A stretch of 8,698 bases of DNA from Candidatus Methanogasteraceae archaeon UBA261 (GCA_002506015.1 DAWR01000133.1:5354-14051); one strand, 5' to 3'. Shown: positions 1 through 6,213, counted from the first letter of the stretch. The notes: generated by a model from the sequence alone, not told the origin. Numbers and translations: made by a program.

Positions 1-1
1 A

Positions 2-40
2 CTGTGTAATCTCGTGGTTCCTACTATGTGGTATTGAACA
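2..40 (-). repeat. Partial copy A of the foldback repeat family (right arm)
   Basis: Bases 2-19 are CTGTGTAATCTCGTGGTT, nearly the same as the right arm of the complete copy at 8321-8338 (CTGTGCAATCTTGTGGTT, two transitions apart). The flank at about 23-40 (ATGTGGTATT) also resembles the outer flank of the copy near 5171-5190 (ATGCGGATATT). The left arm would lie outside the window, so this is the distal end of an element cut by the window edge. Confidence 0.7.
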
Positions 41-50
41 TGTCCAAATA

Positions 51-176
51 TCACGAATTTGTCCGGTTCATCAGCACACATCCGCGCATCTCTAAAATTC
101 CCGGTATGCACGCTTTTTATGCGTTCGCAAAAGTTGTGAGTCGTGTTATTTGTAAAATTTGTGTCATTCGTGATTT
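51..176. repeat. Degenerate foldback repeat with 9-nt tandem units
   Basis: Bases 141-176 are four consecutive 9-nt units, TCGTGTTAT, TTGTAAAAT, TTGTGTCAT and TCGTGATTT, with consensus TYGTGnnAT. The last unit's ATTCGTGA (166-173) is perfectly complementary to TCACGAAT at 51-58, so the region can fold back around a loop of about 107 nt. The unit resembles the 9-10-nt units of the repeats elsewhere in the window, suggesting a diverged relative. The short open frame across 28-210 lies within this repeat and has no protein-like character. Confidence 0.5.
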
Positions 177-186
177 TGACCCTATT

Positions 187-194
187 TTTATATA
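187..194 (+). promoter_or_regulatory. Candidate TATA box for glyS
   Basis: TTTATATA lies in an AT-rich stretch and would place transcription start near 215, giving a leader of about 70 nt. A second candidate, CTAAATAG at about 244-251, would give a leader of about 10 nt. There is no strong Shine-Dalgarno motif just before the glyS ATG, so the choice cannot be made from sequence alone. Confidence 0.4.
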
Positions 195-283
195 CTATTT
201 ACTGAAATAAATTATGACCGGTACGCTGCTTTGTGGGGATTCCCTAAATAGGTGAATCAACCAAAACGCAATCACTGATAACT

Positions 284-2065
284 ATGGACACCTACGAAAA
301 AATAATCGGACTGGCGAAGCGAAGGGGCTTCCTCTGGAACTCGTTTGAACTCTACGGCGGCACAGCAGGCTTTTATGATTATGCCCCCCTCGGCGCGATG
401 TTGAAGCGCAGAATTGAGAACATCTGGCGGGAGATGTACGTGATCGAAGAGGGTTTCTACGAGATCGAGACCCCGACAATCGGAATCGAGCCGATATTCG
501 TTGCATCCGGACACACGCGAGGGTTCTCAGACCCGATGGTCGTCTGTTCCGGGTGCGATTCCGCATTCCGCGCGGATCACTTGATCAGTGGGATCGTTGA
601 GACGCCGGATGCACTGCCCGCATCCGAGATCAAGCGTTTGATCGACGAGCACGGAATAAAATGCCCGCAGTGTGGCAAAATCGGAACATTCGGCGAGGTT
701 TCCAGTTTTAACCTGATGTTCAGGACTGCAATCGGTCCGGGAACCGAGCGGGCGGGGTATCTCAGACCAGAGACCGCTCAGGGGATGTTCATTAATTTTG
801 AACATCTTTTTAGATTCTATCGAGAAAAACTCCCGTTCGGAGTAACGCAGATCGGAAAATCGTATCGAAACGAGATATCTCCGCGTCAGGGCGTAATCCG
901 GCTCCGCGAATTCACACAGGCAGAGGCGGAGATATTCATCAACCCGCGCGATAAAACACATCCGAAGTTTTCCGCAGTCGGGGACACGATTCTTCGATTA
1001 TACCCGGCCTCACGGCAGCAGGGCGGTAGCGGTACAGGTGTTGCAGGTGACACGGGCGGGGCAGGTGGCGCAGACAGTGGCATCACCGAGATTGCTGTGC
1101 GGGATGCTGTTGATCAAGGTATCATCGCGCACGAGTTTATTGCGTACCATATAGTACTGACCAACCTATTTCTGGCGCGGGTGGGTATCGACCCGGCGCG
1201 GCTCAGGTTCAGGCAGCACCAGCCAGACGAGATGGCGCACTATGCCATCGATTGCTGGGATGCCGAGGTTCTGACGGATCGGTTTGGATGGGTGGAACTC
1301 GTTGGAATCGCTGATCGCACCGACTACGACCTCGTATCGCATGCAACGCACTCCGGGCATGATCTGTCTGTAGTTCTGGAGTATGACACGCCTGAACAGG
1401 TGGAACGAATTGTGGTTACGCCGGATATGGGTGTGATAGGTCCGCGCTACAAAGAAAAAGCTGGTAAAGTTCTTGCTGCACTCAAAAATCTGACGGAAGC
1501 GGATCTTTCAGGAGATGAGATCAAAGTGGAGGTAGATTGTGAGACGATCATAATTCCGCGGAATCTGGTCGAGTATAAGACCATAACCGAGGAGGTTCGC
1601 GGCGAGAAGATAGTTCCGCACGTGATTGAGCCGTCATTTGGGATTGATCGCGTCATCTATGCGGTACTTGAACACTCGTTTGCAGAGGAGATCGTAGATT
1701 GCGAGACGCGCACCGTGCTCCGTCTGCCAGCAGAGGTTGCGCCGGTGCAGGTTGCAGTGCTCCCACTCCTGACAAGGGACGAATTAATCGAACCCGCGCG
1801 CAAGATCGTCCAGATGTGCCGCAGAAGCGGAATTTTCGTGAGTTACGACGATGGTGGAACTATCGGAAGAAGGTATCGAAGAAACGACGAGATCGGGACT
1901 CCTTTCTCGGTTACAATCGATTATGATACGCTGGACGATGATACTGTGACTGTCCGCAACCGTGACAGTATGGTGCAGATCCGGGTGCCGATCGCAAAGC
2001 TCGTGGAGACCATCCGCGAGATGCTTCGTGACCCGACAAAATTCATCATTCAATCCGCTCAGTAA
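284..2065 (+). CDS. glyS: Glycyl-tRNA synthetase (class II, archaeal/eukaryotic alpha2 type)
   Basis: Attaches glycine to tRNA-Gly in the cytoplasm using ATP. The 593-residue product has the family architecture: the N-terminal signature RGFLWNSFELYGGTAGF (residues 15-30), an inserted zinc ribbon with Cys88, Cys91, Cys127 and Cys130, the PETAQGMF block (162-169), class II motif 2 around GKSYRNEISPRQG (191-203), motif 3 EPSFGIDRVIYA (449-460), and the anticodon-binding domain from about residue 485, including DDGGTIGRRYRRNDEIGTP. Length is normal for the archaeal enzyme. The start is the ATG giving MDTYEKIIGLAKRRGF, the usual beginning of the family. Odd feature: a Gly/Ala-rich stretch at about residues 246-266 ahead of the insertion domain. 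The 3' end overlaps convergent mbf1 by 20 bp. Stop is TAA. Confidence 0.97.
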   Translation: MDTYEKIIGLAKRRGFLWNSFELYGGTAGFYDYAPLGAMLKRRIENIWREMYVIEEGFYEIETPTIGIEPIFVASGHTRGFSDPMVVCSGCDSAFRADHLISGIVETPDALPASEIKRLIDEHGIKCPQCGKIGTFGEVSSFNLMFRTAIGPGTERAGYLRPETAQGMFINFEHLFRFYREKLPFGVTQIGKSYRNEISPRQGVIRLREFTQAEAEIFINPRDKTHPKFSAVGDTILRLYPASRQQGGSGTGVAGDTGGAGGADSGITEIAVRDAVDQGIIAHEFIAYHIVLTNLFLARVGIDPARLRFRQHQPDEMAHYAIDCWDAEVLTDRFGWVELVGIADRTDYDLVSHATHSGHDLSVVLEYDTPEQVERIVVTPDMGVIGPRYKEKAGKVLAALKNLTEADLSGDEIKVEVDCETIIIPRNLVEYKTITEEVRGEKIVPHVIEPSFGIDRVIYAVLEHSFAEEIVDCETRTVLRLPAEVAPVQVAVLPLLTRDELIEPARKIVQMCRRSGIFVSYDDGGTIGRRYRRNDEIGTPFSVTIDYDTLDDDTVTVRNRDSMVQIRVPIAKLVETIREMLRDPTKFIIQSAQ

Positions 2066-2477
2066 GGGTGATTCCAAGCACGCGTTCAAGTTTCTTACGG
2101 GCGGAGTCCTCTGGCACGAGGTCTTCTCGCTCTATCTTCTTGAGTAGCGAGACTTTCTCTCTTATCTCCAGCGCCAGCTCTTCCTGAGACATGCCGCGCT
2201 TATCGCGAGCACGTCTGATCACTGATCCATAGTCATCCACCAGTTCGTCGGTCATCTGGTCAAACATATCAGGACGCCTCCGCTGTGGTCGAGTGCGAAT
2301 CGAGATGCCACCTCTACCCCGCCCCGGCGGGGGCATGGCGGTAGTGGTGCTCTTTGGCACCCGTTTAACCTCGTGCCCGTATCGCGCGCACTCGTCGCAG
2401 ACGTTTAACTCAGTACCCTCAACGATCACCAGATGTGCCGTTCCACGGATGGATTTTCCGCACATTTCACATTGCAT
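2046..2477 (-). CDS. mbf1: Archaeal multiprotein bridging factor 1 (zinc ribbon plus HTH)
   Basis: A 143-residue protein with an N-terminal zinc ribbon (Cys3, Cys6, Cys27, Cys30), a basic Pro/Arg/Gly-rich linker (about 40-70), and a C-terminal Cro/C1-type helix-turn-helix (about 84-140), recognisable from VIRRARDKRGMSQEELALEI and the following helices ending VLGITLTE. This domain order is diagnostic of archaeal MBF1. Eukaryotic MBF1 is a transcription coactivator; the archaeal role is less certain, with ribosome or translation links also proposed. The start has a strong Shine-Dalgarno (GGAGGATC on the minus strand, 2485-2492) 7 nt before the ATG. It is divergent from pan, sharing a promoter region of about 100 bp, and convergent with glyS. 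Stop is TGA. Confidence 0.94.
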   Translation of the reverse strand: MQCEMCGKSIRGTAHLVIVEGTELNVCDECARYGHEVKRVPKSTTTAMPPPGRGRGGISIRTRPQRRRPDMFDQMTDELVDDYGSVIRRARDKRGMSQEELALEIREKVSLLKKIEREDLVPEDSARKKLERVLGITLTERIE

Positions 2478-2499
2478 ACAAACAGATCCTCCGAATGTA

Positions 2500-2521
2500 C
2501 ATGTAGCACTAAATCTACATG
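2500..2521. promoter_or_regulatory. Perfect 7-bp inverted repeat in the mbf1-pan divergent region, operator candidate
   Basis: CATGTAG (2500-2506) and CTACATG (2515-2521) form an uninterrupted inverted repeat with an 8-nt spacer. It lies between the presumed mbf1 TATA element (2527-2532, minus strand) and the mbf1 start codon, covering the expected transcription start near 2503. A dimeric regulator bound here could block mbf1 transcription. The link to a regulator is inference. Confidence 0.45.
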
Positions 2522-2540
2522 CCTTTCATAAAGGTTTATG
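2522..2540. promoter_or_regulatory. Divergent TATA region for mbf1 (-) and pan (+)
   Basis: CCTTTCATAAAGG followed by TTTATG provides TATA-like elements on both strands: TTTATG on the minus strand (complement of 2527-2532) for mbf1, and TTTATG at 2535-2540 on the plus strand for pan. Predicted starts about 25 bp away fall near 2503 (mbf1) and 2563 (pan), leaving short leaders that contain the Shine-Dalgarno motifs seen before each gene. Confidence 0.45.
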
Positions 2541-2577
2541 TGTCCTCAAGATATTGAATCATGTAATGGTGGTAGAA

Positions 2578-3795
2578 ATGGACGTTGACGCCGATACGGA
2601 CTCAACTGAGTTCTCCAGATATATTACGGATCGCATGCGGCAACTCGAAGTCAAGAATGACCTGTTACAAAAGCAGTATCAAAAAGTCGAGACTGAAAAA
2701 CAATTTGCTGAAGATCAACGGTTGAAACATGCGCGTGAGGTAAGAAAACTACAGAGTGAGCTGAATAAACTACAGGCGGTGCCGCAACTGATCGGCACGC
2801 TTGTGGATGTTCTCGAAGAGGGGAAATCAATTGTGCGGTCGAGCACAGGCCCGGAATTCATCGTTGGGACGTCTCAGTTCCTCAACGAAGACGATCTCAA
2901 ACCCGGGGTACAGGTCGCGCTCAACAAGGAGCACCTCTCCATAGTCGCAATCGTCCCGAAATTACGCGATCCGGTAGTCAGTGGAATGGAAGTCATTGAG
3001 GCACCTGATGGATCTTACGACCGGATCGGCGGGCTGGATGAGCAGATAGAAGCGCTCAGGGAGGCTGTGGAACTACCACTCACCAAACCGGAGTCTTTCG
3101 AGCGCATTGGAATTGAACCACCCAAGGGCGTGCTGTTGTTTGGTCCTCCTGGCACCGGAAAAACTCTTCTTGCAAAAGCGGTTGCCAATCAGACCGAGGC
3201 AACGTTTATCCATGTGGTCGGGTCCGAACTCGTGCAGAAGTACATCGGCGAGGGTGCGCGTCTGGTGCGTGACGTCTTCGAGATGGCGCGGAAAAAGGCG
3301 CCTTCGATCATATTCGTCGACGAACTGGATGCAATCGGGGCGAAACGATTGAATGATGCAGGTTCCGGCGATAGGGAGGTTCAGCGCACGCTCGTGCAAC
3401 TCCTTGCAGAGATGGACGGGTTCGATTCGAGGGGTGAGGTACGCATCCTCGGGGCAACCAACCGACCCGACATACTCGACCCCGCGCTGCTTCGTCCGGG
3501 GCGTTTCGATCGATTGGTCTACGTTGCCATGCCAAATCGTGAAGCGCGCACTGAGATATTGCGCATCCACGCTGTGGGCATGAGCGTAGCCGATGATGTT
3601 GACTTTGAGCATCTTGCGACACTCACTGATGACGCAAATGGTGCAGACCTGAAGGCGATCGTGAGGGAAGCGGGGATGTCCGCAGTGCGCGAAGACCGGG
3701 ATGCGGTATATCTCAAGGACTTTGAGGATGCAATCAAGGACATACTGGTCCCTGTGAGCAAGCCAGACCAGTACTCTACGGGCATGTTTGCGTGA
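2578..3795 (+). CDS. pan: Proteasome-activating nucleotidase PAN (AAA+ ATPase)
   Basis: A hexameric ATPase that unfolds substrates and feeds them to the 20S proteasome. The 405-residue product has an N-terminal coiled coil (about 15-68), an OB-fold domain (about 69-130), and an AAA+ module with Walker A GPPGTGKT (189-196), pore loop KYIGEG (221-226), Walker B IIFVDELD (244-251), sensor 1 LGATNRPD (291-298) and arginine fingers in RPGRFDR (306-312). The C-terminal small domain ends in Met-Phe-Ala, the position of the HbYX proteasome-docking motif, with Phe where Tyr is usual. The start chosen is ATG 2578, with GGTGGT at 2568-2573 as ribosome-binding site; ATG 2566 would add four residues. The longer open frame upstream runs across mbf1 on the opposite strand and is not credible. 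Stop is TGA. Confidence 0.96.
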   Translation: MDVDADTDSTEFSRYITDRMRQLEVKNDLLQKQYQKVETEKQFAEDQRLKHAREVRKLQSELNKLQAVPQLIGTLVDVLEEGKSIVRSSTGPEFIVGTSQFLNEDDLKPGVQVALNKEHLSIVAIVPKLRDPVVSGMEVIEAPDGSYDRIGGLDEQIEALREAVELPLTKPESFERIGIEPPKGVLLFGPPGTGKTLLAKAVANQTEATFIHVVGSELVQKYIGEGARLVRDVFEMARKKAPSIIFVDELDAIGAKRLNDAGSGDREVQRTLVQLLAEMDGFDSRGEVRILGATNRPDILDPALLRPGRFDRLVYVAMPNREARTEILRIHAVGMSVADDVDFEHLATLTDDANGADLKAIVREAGMSAVREDRDAVYLKDFEDAIKDILVPVSKPDQYSTGMFA

Positions 3796-3872
3796 AAGAC
3801 GCGACATGGGCGGAGGATTGAAAAAACGACCCCCCTGTAAAGTACCAATTATGACTTTCTGTAACAGACGCA

Positions 3873-3880
3873 TTTTAAAT
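3873..3880 (+). promoter_or_regulatory. TATA box for the tfe transcript
   Basis: TTTTAAAT is centred about 28 bp before the tfe ATG at 3905, so the transcript is expected to be leaderless or nearly so. This fits the lack of a Shine-Dalgarno motif before tfe. The 78 nt between the pan stop and this box show no terminator-like T-run. Confidence 0.55.
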
Positions 3881-3904
3881 AACAATGAGTGCTGATTGGT
3901 CGGT

Positions 3905-4393
3905 ATGGATGTTGCACACCAGTATCTGGTAAAGATCATCGGAGCGGATGGCATAGCGATCATCGAGCAACTACCTCCCGGCGAGATCGTTGATGAAGTG
4001 GTTGCGGCAGATACGAATATAGACATCAACGCCATCCGAAAGACGCTCTTCAAGCTGTATGAGAACCGACTTGCAAACTACCGGAGGGAACGAGAACCGG
4101 ATACGGGCTGGCTCACGTATCACTGGACGATTCATCTTGAGAATATCAATAGTCGTCTGGATATTGAAGTTGAGAAGCTGCTCCACAATCTGAGGGACCG
4201 CCTCGATTTCGAGATAAATAATGTGTTCTACACATGCAACAACAATTGCACGCGATTTCTCTTCGAGACCGCAGCTGAGACTGACTTCATCTGCCCGGTC
4301 TGCGCCAATGAATTATTCTATCAAGATAATAGCGAAATGGTGGATAAACTATCATACCGTGTATCAGAACTGGAATCCTCCACTCAGGAGTGA
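3905..4393 (+). CDS. tfe: Transcription initiation factor TFE (alpha subunit)
   Basis: The archaeal homologue of TFIIE-alpha, which helps RNA polymerase open promoter DNA and stabilises the preinitiation complex. The 162-residue protein has an N-terminal winged-helix domain (about 1-90: MDVAHQYLVKIIG, then NIDINAIRKTLFKLYENRLANYRR), a short helical linker (about 86-104), and a C-terminal zinc ribbon with Cys111, Cys115, Cys130 and Cys133 (YTCNNNCTRF and FICPVCANEL). The first pair has CX3C spacing. The start chosen is ATG 3905; the frame also has a TTG at 3896 adding three residues, but the TATA box at 3873-3880 favours a leaderless message from 3905. The stop codon TGA overlaps the ribosome-binding site of the next gene, so the two are probably co-transcribed. 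Confidence 0.94.
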   Translation: MDVAHQYLVKIIGADGIAIIEQLPPGEIVDEVVAADTNIDINAIRKTLFKLYENRLANYRREREPDTGWLTYHWTIHLENINSRLDIEVEKLLHNLRDRLDFEINNVFYTCNNNCTRFLFETAAETDFICPVCANELFYQDNSEMVDKLSYRVSELESSTQE

Positions 4394-4402
4394 CTTTTAC
4401 GG

Positions 4403-5032
4403 ATGTTTGACTACGTGAACGAAGTTAAGAAGACACGAGATGGGTATAACCGTCTTGCATTGCTGTATGACCTCGACGATGTTTTGTGGCTCGGTTCAAA
4501 ACAATATTCTCGAAAAAAATTGATAAAAGAGACGAATCTTCCCGATTCAGGACTGGTTCTGGACTTAACTACCGGAACCGGAAGAAATGCCGGACTCCTG
4601 GCTAGATGGGTGAAGAATGGGACAGTCGTCGGGATCGATATCTCCAGAAATGTGTTGAAGGTCCACAGATTCAGAAACGACCGATATAAGAATCTTCATC
4701 GTGTGTAGGGGATGGTTCAGTCACTTCCGTTCACAGACGAGACGTTTGATGCGGTATTCTGCACCTGTGGCATGGACACAATCGACAGACCGGAGATCGC
4801 ATTTTCCGAGGCGGTCAGGGTCGTCAAAAAGAATGGTACAATTAGCCTCCTCCATCTTAGGCATGATAAAGGACCTCTTGACGTTTGCAACTTCCTGAGC
4901 CGATTTTACGCGTGGGTCTGGCGTGCCGAGGGCGCAGATCTGCTGCCGCATGTGCAGCAGCACAAGGTTGAGATACCTGTGTACAAGAACCTCCACATCG
5001 CAGAGGCGATCATCGCAAGGAAAACCGGATGA
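4403..5032 (+). CDS. Class I SAM-dependent methyltransferase interrupted by an in-frame TAG codon
   Basis: If TAG at 4706-4708 is decoded, the product is 209 residues. The N-terminal part contains SAM-binding motif I, LVLDLTTGTGRNAGLLA (51-67), and the acidic loop VVGIDIS (75-81, Asp79). After the TAG (position 102) the frame continues with GMVQSLPFTDETFDAVFC, the motif usually following motif I in UbiE-like enzymes, and then EAVRVVKKNGTISLLHL. The TAG sits where relatives typically have a residue such as Gln or Glu ahead of GD/GM. No frameshift is needed. Alternatives are a nonsense-mutated gene, or a sequencing error (CAG to TAG is one transition). Restart at ATG 4712 would lose the SAM-binding loop. 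The substrate is unknown. GGAGTGA at 4386-4392, overlapping the tfe stop, is the likely ribosome-binding site; the gap to tfe is 9 nt. True stop is TGA. Confidence 0.75.
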
Positions 5033-5036
5033 TGTA

Positions 5037-5061
5037 TACCAAACCGTATCTGTTTTTGGTA
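5037..5061 (+). other. Small inverted repeat just after the methyltransferase stop
   Basis: TACCAAA (5037-5043) and TTTGGTA (5055-5061) are perfectly complementary, with an 11-nt loop. It begins 4 nt after the stop codon. A T-run (5053-5057) lies in the loop and stem rather than after it, so it is not a classic terminator, but it may fold in the mRNA 3' end. Confidence 0.35.
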
Positions 5062-5065
5062 CATG

Positions 5066-5198
5066 CTCAATAACTTGTGTTACGAACCACAAGATTAACA
5101 CAGTCTGCGAAGCAGCGGCGCAGCCATCTCCATAAGATTTCTGTGTTAATCTTGTGTGATCTCGTGGTTTTATATGCGGATATTCACACAATATTGAG
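5066..5198. repeat. Foldback repeat copy B, MITE-like, between converging genes
   Basis: The left arm 5085-5103 (AACCACAAGATTAACACAG) and right arm 5141-5169 form a 16-bp perfect stem (5088-5103 with 5141-5156). The right arm consists of 10-nt units CTGTGTTAAT, CTTGTGTGAT and CTCGTGGTT; the left arm has lost one unit. Outer flanks also mirror each other: CTCAATA..TTGTGT at 5066-5080 against ACACAATATTGAG at 5186-5198, suggesting terminal inverted repeats of an element of about 133 bp. The spacer holds a smaller stem, CTGCG (5105-5109) with CGCAG (5119-5123). There is no coding capacity. Confidence 0.7.
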
Positions 5199-5205
5199 TA
5201 AGTAC

Positions 5206-5212
5206 TTTTTTT
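5206..5212 (+). terminator. Oligo-T tract, candidate terminator of the tfe-methyltransferase transcript
   Basis: Seven consecutive T residues lie 36 nt past the right arm of the foldback repeat and about 174 nt after the methyltransferase stop. Archaeal RNA polymerase commonly terminates at such U-tracts without needing a hairpin. No equally good tract was seen for the opposing gene that ends at 5310. Confidence 0.4.
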
Positions 5213-5309
5213 GCTCTAATTCCCACCCACATACTCTGTTCCATCCGTTGCGGCGATACAAAGTTCCAAATCATACTTACGGAGTGGTATATTTTGATCT
5301 TGTTGATCT

Positions 5310-5897
5310 TCATCCGATGTGAGGTGATATGGCATAGGTGATGAGTAGAACCAGCAGCAATATCGCCGAGATCACACCCACGAAAGATGGCAGCATTCCA
5401 AGGAGCGACAGGGTCGCAAGAATGAAGATCGAAACGCCAATCGCACTCATTGCCGGTGTCATTGGCGCGCGTTGCGACACGGTACGTCCCGAGAGCGAGG
5501 CGGGAATTGCGAGGCTGGGGTCCACATCGATCTGCGGACCCGAATCTGCGATCATCTCGAGATCGAAACTGCCGGTATTCGCGCCGTATCCAATGGTAAC
5601 GGAGATTCGCCCGTTCTGCTGCGTATCGATGCATGCAACCCCTCTGATTACTGTTTTGCCATCCGCAACGAGGTCGTTTTGCAGAAATTTGATGACCTCC
5701 CCGATCTCGTGGCTGGGCGCGAGATATACCCGGGTCGGTGCGCCGTAATTGACGAGTTCGATTATGAATTCATGTTCCATGCCGCGGGGCAGTACCATCT
5801 CGGCATGCCGGACTGTGAATTCGATGGAATTGAACCGGGTTCGATTCAGAATGATCTGCTGCAGAGGGGTTTTCTGATCCATTTCACTCACAGTCAC
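5310..5897 (-). CDS. Predicted membrane protein resembling archaeal DUF7524
   Basis: A 195-residue protein of unknown function. Residues about 17-125 look like a beta-rich soluble domain (NRTRFNSIEFTV, then HEFIIELVNYGAPTRVYLAP, ISVTIGYGANTGSFDLEM), followed by a proline-containing linker and two hydrophobic segments near the C terminus (about 150-170 and 172-191), predicted to be membrane helices. This layout resembles, from memory, DUF7524 proteins of haloarchaea and methanogens; I could not confirm that by search. GTG at 5897 overlaps the upstream stop as GTGA, implying translational coupling; ATG at 5882, giving MDQKTPLQQIILNRT, is an alternative start. Probably co-transcribed with the Trm112-like gene. 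Stop is TGA. Confidence 0.75.
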   Translation of the reverse strand: MTVSEMDQKTPLQQIILNRTRFNSIEFTVRHAEMVLPRGMEHEFIIELVNYGAPTRVYLAPSHEIGEVIKFLQNDLVADGKTVIRGVACIDTQQNGRISVTIGYGANTGSFDLEMIADSGPQIDVDPSLAIPASLSGRTVSQRAPMTPAMSAIGVSIFILATLSLLGMLPSFVGVISAILLLVLLITYAISPHIG

Positions 5898-6073
5898 TCA
5901 CGGAGGTCCGGCGGAAGCATGTTTGGTATGCCGTCCTCAATTGGGTAGTATTCATCGCATTTCTGGCAATATAGGGTGCCTGCGATGATTTCGTCATCTT
6001 CTTCAGTCACAGTCAGCTCGAGATCGCCTTTGCATATAGGGCAGGCAAGAATATTCATCAGTTCCCGTTTCAT
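5894..6073 (-). CDS. Trm112-like zinc-binding protein (methyltransferase partner)
   Basis: A 59-residue protein starting MKRELMNILACPICKGDLEL and ending IPNMLPPDLRE. It has Cys11 and Cys14 (CPIC) and Cys36 and Cys39 (CQKC), followed by YYPIEDGIPNML, the signature of the Trm112/YcaR small zinc-finger family. In eukaryotes and archaea Trm112 binds and activates several class I SAM methyltransferases acting on tRNA, rRNA or translation factors. The start is ATG 6073 with GGTGA on the minus strand (6081-6085) 7 nt upstream. The stop overlaps the start of the DUF7524-like gene by 4 bp. It is small enough to be missed by automatic callers. The partner enzyme is unknown; the methyltransferase at 4403-5032 is one possibility, by inference only. 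Confidence 0.87.
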   Translation of the reverse strand: MKRELMNILACPICKGDLELTVTEEDDEIIAGTLYCQKCDEYYPIEDGIPNMLPPDLRE

Positions 6074-6108
6074 CTCTGATTCACCGATCAGTATTGTACC
6101 GCATTTAC

Positions 6109-6117
6109 TAAATATTT
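6109..6117 (-). promoter_or_regulatory. TATA box for the Trm112-like/DUF7524-like transcript
   Basis: On the minus strand this reads AAATATTTA. Transcription would start near 6088, giving a leader of about 15 nt that contains the GGTGA ribosome-binding site. Confidence 0.5.
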
Positions 6118-6166
6118 TCTCTCGGCAGTGCTATCACGTCCGGTGCTGTGAGTCCCGCGGAGGAAT

Positions 6167-6175
6167 GTTTTTATC
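6167..6175 (+). promoter_or_regulatory. TATA box for the DJ-1/PfpI lipoprotein gene
   Basis: GTTTTTATC lies about 43 bp before the ATG at 6214, predicting a start near 6198 and a leader of about 16 nt. That leader includes a strong Shine-Dalgarno, GGAGGG at 6203-6208, 5 nt before the ATG. This argues against the longer open frame from 6148, which would begin upstream of the promoter. Confidence 0.5.
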
Positions 6176-6213
6176 CCGTTGGTTCGATTGTAACGAGCAG
6201 TCGGAGGGAACAC

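Noticed and set aside
28..210. 60-codon open frame before glyS
   Set aside because: It falls in degenerate repeat sequence with 9-nt periodicity, lacks a convincing ribosome-binding site and resembles no protein.
2293..2577. Upstream extension of pan, adding 95 residues
   Set aside because: The extension is antisense to mbf1, lies before the promoter, and is unlike any PAN N terminus; the coiled coil starts after 2578.
3073..4053. 326-codon open frame on the minus strand opposite pan and tfe
   Set aside because: It lies wholly antisense to the well-supported pan and the start of tfe, has no recognisable domain and a composition typical of a shadow frame.
4712..5032. Independent 106-residue protein starting at the ATG after the TAG
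   Set aside because: It would be the C-terminal part of a methyltransferase without the SAM-binding loop, and its ATG lacks a properly spaced ribosome-binding site.
5338..5948. Plus-strand open frames across the DUF7524-like gene
   Set aside because: They are antisense to a gene with clear membrane segments and coupled translation; no motif or ribosome-binding site supports them.
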